DNA of 9,837 bases, taken from an uncultured Oscillospiraceae bacterium (GTDB lineage: Bacteria; Bacillota; Clostridia; Oscillospirales; Oscillospiraceae). The translations under genes and the position numbers were made by a program. The stretch lies in NCBI GenBank assembly GCA_900763965.1, contig CAAFMG010000128.1, positions 1 to 9,837 of the forward strand. Direction: 5' to 3'. The notes under the pieces are model-generated. The model worked only from the letters and a program-made list of their open reading frames with translations. It was not told the origin of the DNA and made no database searches. Shown piece after piece: positions 1 to 5,655 of this stretch (the stretch's first letter is position 1; each line of letters opens with the position of its first letter).

Positions 1-186
1 ACCATGTTTCAACATTGTACCCCGGAATTTAAATGGAAAAATGTTAGTGTTGCATTGTCGGCGTTTCACGCCGATGTTGTTTCCCCAATGGGGAAACAAC
101 CGGGAAGATAATAACCGTTATATTATGGTGTGATCGCCCCCGGCGATCATTGGATTTTGATCCGCTGCGCGGAGCACCACCCTACG
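1..186 (-). repeat. REPIN-like modular palindromic repeat, copy R1 (cut by left window edge)
   Basis: This is a reverse-oriented copy of the intergenic repeat family seen four more times in the window. Reading rightward it holds the CATGT-type hairpin (1-15), a GTCGGCG/CGCCGA hairpin (57-74), the GTTGTTTCCCC / GGGGAAACAAC hairpin (75-100), then a degenerate terminal hairpin that carries a 62-bp insert (118-179) and ends in CCCTACG, the complement of the GTAG terminus. It is more diverged than the other copies: the GGGCGGAT arm reads CGGGAAGAT and one pair of the GTCGGCG stem is lost. It lies downstream of the 294-1244 gene. Its distal half is outside the window. Confidence 0.75.
118..179 (+). 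repeat. 62-bp nested element E, copy 1
   Basis: This 62-bp block differs at about 4 positions from the copy at 6853-6914 and also matches the reverse complement of 4154-4215. It contains the 8-bp hairpin TGATCGCC-CCC-GGCGATCA (131-149) and a small CCGC-TGC-GCGG hairpin. In all three places it splits the arm of a terminal GTAG hairpin next to the GTAG. It is either a nested insertion or an alternative form of the terminus. Confidence 0.7.
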
Positions 187-220
187 CAGACAGTGCCGCC
201 GAATTACCGGCGCAAATATT
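181..220 (-). repeat. Outer flank module F of repeat R1
   Basis: These 40 bases align without gaps to 1571-1610 outside repeat R2, with 33 of 40 identical by eye. The same sequence, reversed, appears at 9801-9837 and in part at 6614-6668. The repeated unit therefore extends beyond the GTAG hairpin in several copies. Confidence 0.6.
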
Positions 221-234
221 GGGGTGCATCTCCG

Positions 235-272
235 CAAAAAACCGCCCGCCTGGAAATGGCGGACGGTTTTTC
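235..272 (-). terminator. Rho-independent terminator of the trigger-factor-like gene
   Basis: The hairpin arms ACCGCCCGCC (241-250) and GGCGGACGGT (258-267) enclose a 7-base loop, with one wobble position. On the minus strand the stem is followed by six T residues (complement of 236-241), 27 bases past the stop at 294. A T-rich run also follows on the plus strand, so it may act in both directions. Confidence 0.85.
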
Positions 273-293
273 TTATCCAATTGGCTTTTGCCC

Positions 294-1244
294 TTAATCT
301 TCCATGGGGGTGACTTCGGCGGCGTCCCGGATCAGGCGCATGACTTTGCCCATCATCACGCTGCGGTCTACGGCAGCGTAGAATTCCTCGTCCATGTAGG
401 GCTTCAGATCCTCCAGGCCCATGTGGTTCTGGCGGCAGATTACGGTCACGGCGGTGTCCCGCTCCTCCTGGGTGACTTCCAGGTGCTCCAGCTGGGCGAT
501 CCGGGCGGTGGCTTCCTGCATCTTCAGGGACATGACGGCGTTGCCGTGCATATCCTTTTCCAGCTTCTCCTGGGTGGTGCCCTGGAAGTGGCAGTACATT
601 TCCAGATTCAGTCCCCGCTGAGCCAGCTGGGCCTTCAGGTTCTCCATCTGGGCGCTGACTTCCTGCTCCACCCGGGCCTCGTCCGGCTCAAAATCCAGGG
701 TCTTGGCGGCAGAGCGAAGCAGCTCCTCCTGCAATTCCATTTCGCAGCGGTTGTCGGCGTACTGCTGCAAATCCTGCCAGTACAGCTTGTGGAACTCCTC
801 AAAGGTCTCACAGCCCCCCACTTCCTTGGCGAACACATCGTCCATTTCATAGGCAGACTTCACCCGGATTTGGTGGATCTTGCAGCGGAACTCGGCATCC
901 TTGCCGGCCAGGTCGGGGGCATGGTACTGCTGGGGGAAGGTGACGTGGACGGTGACCTCGTCATCAATGTTGTGGCCTACCAGCTGCTCCTCGAAACCGG
1001 GGATGAAGGTGTGGCTGCCCAGCACCAGGGTCTGCATTTCGGCAGTGCCACCGGCGAACTGGATGCCATCGCAGTAGCCTGCGTAGTCCAGCACCACCTC
1101 GTCACCGTTCTGGGTGGGGCGGTCATAGACGATGTCATACCGGGGGTTCTGATCCCGCATAGCCTCCAGGCGGCGATCCACCTCCTCCAGGGTGACAACG
1201 TGCTTATCCAGCTGGCCCTTCAGGCCGCGATACTGAAAACTCAT
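294..1244 (-). CDS. Trigger-factor-like FKBP-type peptidyl-prolyl isomerase lacking the ribosome-binding domain
   Basis: This is a 316-residue cytoplasmic protein, without a signal peptide, that matches trigger factor from its prolyl-isomerase domain onward. Residues ~46-128 form an FKBP-like domain with the trigger-factor signatures DEVVLDYAGYCDG, IPGFEEQLVGH and VTFPQQYHAPDLAGK. Residues ~130-310 are the helical, SurA-like chaperone domain. Canonical trigger factor is about 430 residues and starts with a ribosome-docking domain carrying a GFRxGKxP motif, which is absent here. The start is supported by AGGAG eight bases upstream of ATG, so the shortness does not come from a wrong start. No 5' remnant of the missing domain is visible, because the leader and a repeat lie upstream. 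It is probably a folding factor acting off the ribosome and a paralogue of a full-length tig elsewhere (inference). The gene is monocistronic, with a strong terminator downstream. Confidence 0.88.
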   Translation of the reverse strand: MSFQYRGLKGQLDKHVVTLEEVDRRLEAMRDQNPRYDIVYDRPTQNGDEVVLDYAGYCDGIQFAGGTAEMQTLVLGSHTFIPGFEEQLVGHNIDDEVTVHVTFPQQYHAPDLAGKDAEFRCKIHQIRVKSAYEMDDVFAKEVGGCETFEEFHKLYWQDLQQYADNRCEMELQEELLRSAAKTLDFEPDEARVEQEVSAQMENLKAQLAQRGLNLEMYCHFQGTTQEKLEKDMHGNAVMSLKMQEATARIAQLEHLEVTQEERDTAVTVICRQNHMGLEDLKPYMDEEFYAAVDRSVMMGKVMRLIRDAAEVTPMED

Positions 1245-1266
1245 TTTGATTACTCCTTTTGTTTTC

Positions 1267-1297
1267 GGGAAACTGCGGATTTTTTCCAGAGGTTCCC
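1267..1297 (-). promoter_or_regulatory. Stem-loop in the leader of the trigger-factor-like gene
   Basis: Bases 1267-1279 and 1285-1297 pair over 13 positions with two mismatches and one wobble, around a five-base loop. This lies about 20 bp upstream of the start codon and just before the AGGAG site. I see no T-tract and no clear alternative pairing, so a role in attenuation or transcript stability is only a possibility. No convincing -35/-10 pair is visible for this gene. Confidence 0.35.
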
Positions 1298-1362
1298 GTT
1301 GATTTTTTCATGTTTTTGGGGCGGGTGCTACCAAATTACCGCCCAGGTGATTTCGGTGCGTT

Positions 1363-1575
1363 CGTAGGGGCGGATAGTATCCGCCCGGTTGTTTCCCCAT
1401 TGGGGAAACAACGTCGGCGCATTGCGCCGACAATGGCACAATCAAATATTTGCAGACGAAGTTCGGCGATATCATGTCAAAACATGGAATATTTGCAACA
1501 TTGTTACATTTCTTGGCCAATATGGTTCTGCCCAAAAATTTGCGACGTTGGCGGGCGGATGATATCCGCCCCTAC
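1363..1575 (+). repeat. REPIN-like modular palindromic repeat, copy R2
   Basis: It is bounded by CGTAGGGGCGGATA on the left and TATCCGCCCCTAC on the right, which are inverted copies of each other. The order inside is: terminal hairpin GGGCGGAT-AGT-ATCCGCCC; GTTGTTTCCCC/GGGGAAACAAC (1388-1412); GTCGGCGCA/TGCGCCGAC; CATGT/ACATG; then a degenerate stretch where other copies have the GCGGCAC and GATTCCC hairpins; then the right terminal hairpin. Its left flank (1351-1373) is identical over 23 bases to that of R3. It fills the gap between the 3' end of the GH2 gene and the leader of the 294-1244 gene. Confidence 0.85.
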
Positions 1576-1610
1576 ACGGACTGTGCCACTGAATTACCGA
1601 TGCAAATATT
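1571..1610 (-). repeat. Outer flank module F of repeat R2
   Basis: This is a gapless relative of 181-220, and as reverse complement closely matches 9801-9837. It contains the recognisable core CTGTGCCACTGAATTACC directly outside the CCTAC end of R2. Confidence 0.6.
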
Positions 1611-1669
1611 ATGGGGCGCACCGACCTCATGCGACTTCCCAGCAAGGATACCATTTTCCCCGTCAAATG

Positions 1670-4006
1670 TCAATCAATGGTAAACTCCACCTTGGTCACA
1701 CCGGCTTGGGCGGCGGCGATGGTCAGGGTGGCGTTGCCGGGCTTGCCCAGGGTTTGCACATAGGTGCCGCACATGCCGCCTTCGGCGGTTACGGCCACCG
1801 GGCCAACCAGGCGGGCGGGGCCTTCTATGGTGAACACCACCGGGATTTGGGCATAAGAAGCGGTGTTGCCGAATTCGTCAACCACCCGGATCCGCACTGC
1901 GGCCATGTCGTAGGTATCCCCCTCGTGCAGAGACGTTGCCGAAGTTGTGACCTCCAGCCGCAGACGGGCGCTGGGGGCGCAGGTCAGGGACTTGACCACA
2001 TGGCCGTCCTTTTCCGCATCCAGCCGCCAGATCACGGCCTTCTGGCCCCAGTTGCCCACATATTTGCCGTACAGGGCGGCGGCATCCTCGAATTTCATGC
2101 CGTATTTCATCAAAACCAGGCCCATCTGCGCCCGGTCTGCGGGGCTCAGGCTGTCCATGCCCTTGTTCCGGGCCATGAGCAGGCAGCTGCGAACCATGTC
2201 CGCCTTGGCCTTGGGGAAGCCCTCCTCCGTTTCCAGCAGATCTCCAATGGTGTCATCCAGGCGCAGAGGGGGATGGGGCAGGCCCTTTAGCTTACTGCTT
2301 TTCAGTTTTGTGACGAAACGGCCGTTTTTATACAAAGAAACCTGATCGGCGTTGGTAAACACCGCCACCGGGCCGATCCGTCCGGCGGGGTAGTCTCCAA
2401 TGTCCATGCCGGAGCCCACTGCCAGCACCGGGGCGGTGCAGCCCTGGCTGGCATAGGCGAATGCGGCGGTTTTGGGGTTGCGGAAGGCATCCATCACCCC
2501 ATGGTAGCAGATCCGATCCCCGGAGCCAAAGTCCGGGTGGGTCTGATAGTCAAACATACACCAGCCGAAGCACCCGGCGTGATCCCCATCGGCAGCGGCG
2601 GCGCTGAGCACCCGCATGTGCCGCAGGGCCTGCTCCTGGCGCTTTTCCCAGGGGTCAAAGCTCTTGGTGGGGAACATGTGGCCGTTGTGCTCGGAGATCA
2701 GGAAGGCTTTCCTGTTCTCCCCGGTGACGGAACGCCGGGGCTTGCACCCCGGGTTATCCCCGCAGTGGGAGAAGTCGTTGTAGCTGTAAACATCCTCCAG
2801 AAGATGGCTCTTTTCAAAATTCCGCACGCCGGAGGTGCAGCGGGAGGGATCCAGCTCCCAGGCAATTTCGTTGGTGGCCTGGTACAGTTCATCGTCATCC
2901 CGGCTCTCGTTGATCCGCACACCCCACAGGACAATGCTGGGGTGGTTGCGGTACTGCAAAACCATTTCCCGGGTGTTTTCCCTGGCCTGGTTCTTCCAGT
3001 CCTCCCCGCCGATGTGCTGCCAGCCGGGGATCTCGGTGAAGACCAGCAGACCCAGCCGGTCGCACTCGGCCAGGAAGTGGTGGCTCTGGGGATAGTGGGA
3101 GGTGCGCACGGCGTTGCAGCCCAGCTCCTGCTTCAAAATCCGGGCATCCTCCCGCTGCAGGGAGGCCGGGGCGGCGTAGCCCATGTAGGGGTAGCTCTGG
3201 TGCCGGTTCAGACCCCGCAGGAAGGTCTTTTTGCCGTTGAGATAGAACCCGTCCCCACGGAACTGGGCGGTGCGGAAGCCCACCTTTGCTTCCTGCACGT
3301 CCATGACCTGGCCGATTTTCAGCAGGGTCACCCGGCAGTTGTAGAGAATGGGCCGCTCGGTGTCCCAGGGCTTGACCATGGGACAGGAGATGGTCATGGT
3401 GCCCCCGGCCTTAAAGGCCTTTTTCACCAGCAGCCGCTCCCCCTTGGAAAGCTCCACCAGCAGGATGCACCCCTCCCCATGGCACAGGGTGGGACGGATC
3501 TTCAAGGTTTTCACATCCGGGGTGGTGATGTACAGATCCTGAATGTGGGACTTTTCCTTCACGTCCAGCCAAACCTCCCGGTACAGACCGCCGTAGGCCA
3601 GGTAGTCCACCGCAAAGCCGAAGGGGGGGATCTGGGGATTCTCCCGGGTGTCCAGCTTCACCGCCAGCAGATTCTCCCCGCCCAGGTTGGCTTCCCCGGT
3701 GATTTCCACCCGGAAGCCGGTATAGCCGCAGCGGTGCTGGGTCAGCGCCTTGCCGTTGAGGAACACCGTGGCGATATGCCCCGCCCCGTCAAACTGCAAA
3801 AACAGCCGCTTTCCCGCCAGCTCCTGCCCCAATTCCAGCCTGCGCCGATAGCCGCAGATCATCTGGTAAGCGGCAGGATCGGCATAATGCAGGGGCAGCT
3901 CCTTAGGCGTGTGGGGCAGCCGCACCGCCTCCCCGGCCCCCATCCCCAGTCCGAATTCCTCCGACCACTGGGGAACAAATTCCCAACCATTGCACAGACT
4001 CAGCAT
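1670..4006 (-). CDS. Glycoside hydrolase family 2 enzyme, beta-galactosidase type
   Basis: This is a 778-residue protein that hydrolyses a terminal beta-linked sugar by the retaining GH2 mechanism. Residues ~1-150 are the jelly-roll sugar-binding domain (with FDGAGHIATVFLNG), ~155-245 the Ig-like middle domain and ~255-520 the TIM barrel. The barrel shows FLRGLNRHQ, RTSHYP (301-306), the acid/base Glu367 in WGVRINES and the likely nucleophile Glu439 in FLISEHNGHMFP. The remaining ~250 residues hold beta-rich segments and a helical stretch (~585-650) that I do not recognise. No signal peptide is seen, so it probably acts in the cytoplasm on imported oligosaccharides. ATG 4006 is chosen because AGGAGG lies eight bases upstream and a promoter sits just before it; the frame stays open upstream to 4267, but only through the promoter and a repeat. 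Substrate (galactoside or another beta-glycoside) cannot be settled here, and no transporter is adjacent. Confidence 0.9.
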   Translation of the reverse strand: MLSLCNGWEFVPQWSEEFGLGMGAGEAVRLPHTPKELPLHYADPAAYQMICGYRRRLELGQELAGKRLFLQFDGAGHIATVFLNGKALTQHRCGYTGFRVEITGEANLGGENLLAVKLDTRENPQIPPFGFAVDYLAYGGLYREVWLDVKEKSHIQDLYITTPDVKTLKIRPTLCHGEGCILLVELSKGERLLVKKAFKAGGTMTISCPMVKPWDTERPILYNCRVTLLKIGQVMDVQEAKVGFRTAQFRGDGFYLNGKKTFLRGLNRHQSYPYMGYAAPASLQREDARILKQELGCNAVRTSHYPQSHHFLAECDRLGLLVFTEIPGWQHIGGEDWKNQARENTREMVLQYRNHPSIVLWGVRINESRDDDELYQATNEIAWELDPSRCTSGVRNFEKSHLLEDVYSYNDFSHCGDNPGCKPRRSVTGENRKAFLISEHNGHMFPTKSFDPWEKRQEQALRHMRVLSAAAADGDHAGCFGWCMFDYQTHPDFGSGDRICYHGVMDAFRNPKTAAFAYASQGCTAPVLAVGSGMDIGDYPAGRIGPVAVFTNADQVSLYKNGRFVTKLKSSKLKGLPHPPLRLDDTIGDLLETEEGFPKAKADMVRSCLLMARNKGMDSLSPADRAQMGLVLMKYGMKFEDAAALYGKYVGNWGQKAVIWRLDAEKDGHVVKSLTCAPSARLRLEVTTSATSLHEGDTYDMAAVRIRVVDEFGNTASYAQIPVVFTIEGPARLVGPVAVTAEGGMCGTYVQTLGKPGNATLTIAAAQAGVTKVEFTID

Positions 4007-4040
4007 CCCAATGCCCTCCTGTTCGTTTTTAGATAGGTAT

Positions 4041-4069
4041 ATTATATCGTACATGGGCGGTTTTGACAA
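4041..4069 (-). promoter_or_regulatory. Sigma-A-type promoter of the GH2 gene
   Basis: On the minus strand TTGTCA (4064-4069) and TATAAT (4041-4046) are separated by exactly 17 bases. The -10 box ends 34 bases before the start codon, and AGGAGG follows. The adjacent repeat R3 and its flank begin immediately upstream of the -35 box. Confidence 0.8.
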
Positions 4070-4145
4070 GAATAAAGAGGATTTTGGGATAAGATTTTCG
4101 GCAGACGGTGCCACCGAATGACCCGGGCGGAAATTTCGGTGCGTT

Positions 4146-4400
4146 CGTAGGGGCGGTGCGCCGCGCAGCGGATCAAAATCCAATGATCGCCGGGGGCGAT
4201 CACACCATAATTCAACGGATAGTATCCGCCCGGTTGTTTCCCCTATGGGGAAACAACGTCGGCGCAATGCGCCGACAATGCAATGCCCAACATTTTGAAT
4301 TGAAATTCGGCGGTATCATGTCGAAACATGGTACATTGCGGCACGTTGTGCCGCGCGATTCCCATTGGGAATCGCCGGGCGGATACTATCCGCCCCTACG
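4146..4400 (+). repeat. REPIN-like modular palindromic repeat, copy R3 (with insert)
   Basis: This is a full copy of the family, bounded by TTCGTAGGGG and CCCCTACGAA. The left terminal hairpin is split by the 62-bp element at 4154-4215. The complete set of inner hairpins follows: GTTGTTTCCCC/GGGGAAACAAC, GTCGGCGCA/TGCGCCGAC, CATGT-CGAA-ACATG (4317-4330), GCGGCAC/GTGCCGC, GCGATTCCC/GGGAATCGC, and the right terminal hairpin GGGCGGAT-ACT-ATCCGCCC. It stands in direct tandem with R4. Confidence 0.88.
4154..4215 (-). repeat. 62-bp nested element E, copy 2
   Basis: Read on the minus strand it differs from the copy at 6853-6914 at about two positions. It separates GTAGGGG from CGGATAGTATCCGCCC, which in R2 are joined as one hairpin. 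CGG occurs at both edges, so the exact junction can slide by three bases. Confidence 0.72.
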
Positions 4401-4458
4401 AACTCAAAAATTTTGAGCGTTCCGCAAATTACGCACCGGGTGCGATGCGGTACGTCTG

Positions 4459-4651
4459 CGTAGGGGCGGATATCATCCGCCCGGTTTTTTTCCCATGGGG
4501 AAAACAACGTCGGCGCAATGCGCCGACAATGCAATGCCGAACATTTACAAATGAAATTCGGTAGTATCATGTCGGAACATGGTACATTGCGGCACGTTGT
4601 GCCGCGCGATTCCCAATGGGAATCGCCGGGCGGCTATTAGCCGCCCCTACG
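4459..4651 (+). repeat. REPIN-like modular palindromic repeat, copy R4
   Basis: This is the cleanest uninterrupted copy, at 193 bp. It runs from CGTAGGGGCGGATA to CCGCCCCTACG with all inner hairpins present. The right terminal stem is GGGCGGCT-ATT-AGCCGCCC, with an A-T pair of the other copies replaced by C-G on both arms (4634 and 4640). The second hairpin reads GTTTTTTTCCC/GGGAAAACAAC, with one broken pair. It ends 29 bp after the nudC stop codon (on the opposite strand). Confidence 0.88.
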
Positions 4652-4679
4652 AATCCCATGTTTGGCGGGTGCACCCTGC

Positions 4680-5339
4680 CTACAACCGTCCCTGCCGGAA
4701 GGCTTCCATCATGGTTCCTGTCAGGCTCAGCAGATTTTCCGTCACCGGCTCCATGTCCTCCCGGCGGATCCAGTAGGCGGTTTGCAGTTCTTCCCGGTCA
4801 AAATGAATGGTGTCGCTGCCCTCCAGCTGGGCGACGTAGCCCAGGAGCAGGTTGGAGGCGAAGCCCCAGGGCTGGCTGTCAAAGTAGCGCAGGTTTTTGA
4901 CCTTCAGACCGGCCTCCTCCATCACCTCCCGGCGCACCGTGTCCTCCGCCCGCTCCCCAATTTCGCAGAAACCGGCAATCAGGGCCAGACCCTTGAACTC
5001 CCGGCCGGCGTAGCGGCTGACCAGAATCCGATCCCCATCCGTCACCGCCACAATCACCGCCGGGGCAATGACGGGAAATTCCAGATTTCCGCAGTCACAT
5101 TCCATGGCCCGGAGGGTGGGATGGTGGTGCAGGGGTCGGCCGCATTTGCCGCAGAAGCGGTGGTTTTCGTACCAATTGTACAGATGCCAGGCGGTCATGC
5201 CCGCAAAGCACAGATCCTGAGGGGTGCATTTTCGCAGCAGGAACAGAGGCTGGAAGGAAAAGCCGGGGACTTCCTCCCGGGACAGGAAGAAGGCTTTTTC
5301 GTCTATGGAAAAGAGGTATTGCAGATTCTTATCCTCCAC
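4680..5339 (-). CDS. nudC: NudC-like NADH pyrophosphatase (Nudix), open part downstream of an in-frame TAG
   Basis: Nudix hydrolases of this type split NAD(H) to NMN(H) and AMP and can remove NAD caps from RNA. Numbered from the original start at 5486, the protein has a zinc ribbon (Cys112, Cys115, Cys130, Cys132), a complete Nudix box (Gly172 to Leu194, with REVMEEAGL) and the NudC signature SQPWGF (204-209). The last cysteine pair is CxC, where E. coli NudC has CxxC. The full frame is 268 codons, close to the usual ~260-280, but codon 35 is TAG (5382-5384). The listed start is a GTG at codon 50 with no good ribosome-binding site, so how this part is translated is unclear. The zinc ribbon and catalytic domain are intact and show no other decay. 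Function is likely if it is translated. Confidence 0.82.
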   Translation of the reverse strand: MEDKNLQYLFSIDEKAFFLSREEVPGFSFQPLFLLRKCTPQDLCFAGMTAWHLYNWYENHRFCGKCGRPLHHHPTLRAMECDCGNLEFPVIAPAVIVAVTDGDRILVSRYAGREFKGLALIAGFCEIGERAEDTVRREVMEEAGLKVKNLRYFDSQPWGFASNLLLGYVAQLEGSDTIHFDREELQTAYWIRREDMEPVTENLLSLTGTMMEAFRQGRL

Positions 5340-5381
5340 GTCATGCCCGGTGGGGAAGGTCAGTTCCCCGCCTTCCTGGCG

Positions 5382-5486
5382 CTAAAGCACCTGACGGCCC
5401 CGGAAAACAAAGACCGTATCCCCATCCCCCAGGGGCCGGGGGGTGTATTCATTGTGATAACATTTGGGCTGAATGTCCTGAATCAT
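5382..5486 (-). pseudogene. nudC: N-terminal fragment of the nudC-like gene, ending in an in-frame TAG
   Basis: The original nudC start is ATG 5486, supported by GGAGGG nine to ten bases upstream and a near-consensus promoter. The 34 residues begin MIQDIQPKCYHNEY and include FVFRGRQVL, typical of the NudC N-terminal domain. After TAG the same frame continues as RQEGGELTFPTGHDVEDKN, then into the zinc ribbon, so only one codon separates the two parts and there is no frameshift. Possible explanations are a recent nonsense mutation, a sequence error, or read-through. Confidence 0.8.
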
Positions 5487-5511
5487 GGGCTTTTTCCCTC
5501 CTTTTTTCCAC

Positions 5512-5540
5512 AGTATACTCCAGGGATTGACCGTTGTCAA
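5512..5540 (-). promoter_or_regulatory. Near-consensus promoter of the nudC-like gene
   Basis: On the minus strand TTGACA (5535-5540) and TATACT (5512-5517) are separated by 17 bases, followed by the ribosome-binding site and ATG 5486. A promoter this good in front of an interrupted gene suggests that the interruption is recent or tolerated. Confidence 0.85.
5527..5540. promoter_or_regulatory. TTGAC-N4-GTCAA inverted repeat shared by divergent promoters
   Basis: TTGAC (5527-5531) and GTCAA (5536-5540) form a perfect inverted repeat. The right half carries both the minus-strand -35 TTGACA and the plus-strand -35 TTGTCA. It could be an operator or simply the consequence of overlapping -35 boxes. 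Confidence 0.4.
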
Positions 5541-5562
5541 ATAGCGGATTTTGTGATAAACT
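5534..5562 (+). promoter_or_regulatory. Probable promoter of the PHP-domain gene
   Basis: TTGTCA (5534-5539) and TAAACT (5557-5562) are 17 bases apart, about 93 bp before ATG 5656. The -35 box overlaps that of the divergent nudC promoter, so RNA polymerase could not occupy both at once. Confidence 0.6.
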
Positions 5563-5655
5563 ATGTAATATATGAAATAGATGACAACACCACCGATCCC
5601 CGCTGCGGTCTGGGCGGTGCTGCCCGATTGGAAAACGAAAAGCGGAGGGCGAACC

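Noticed and set aside
150..1367. Plus-strand open frame (405 codons) opposite the trigger-factor-like gene
   Set aside because: It starts inside a repeat, crosses a terminator hairpin and is antisense to a clear gene.
2501..4036. Long plus-strand open frame (511 codons) opposite the GH2 gene
   Set aside because: Composition is Gly/Pro/Val/Gln/His-rich shadow coding; it runs through the GH2 ribosome-binding site and has no start signals of its own.
4007..4267. Upstream extension of the GH2 frame to 4267
   Set aside because: The extra 87 codons cover the promoter, the R3 repeat and its flank; the AGGAGG site and promoter support ATG 4006.
4108..4570. Several small open frames within R3 and R4 on both strands
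   Set aside because: They are translations of palindromic repeats with no ribosome-binding sites, and similar peptides recur only because the repeats recur.
1363..4651. CRISPR array
   Set aside because: Repeats are ~200 bp, modular, dispersed and inverted, with no regular short spacers and no cas genes.
5382..5384. TAG as pyrrolysine or a recoded sense codon
   Set aside because: All other genes here end in TAA or TGA and contain no internal TAG in frame, but there is no sign of a pyrrolysine system in the window and one codon is not evidence for recoding.
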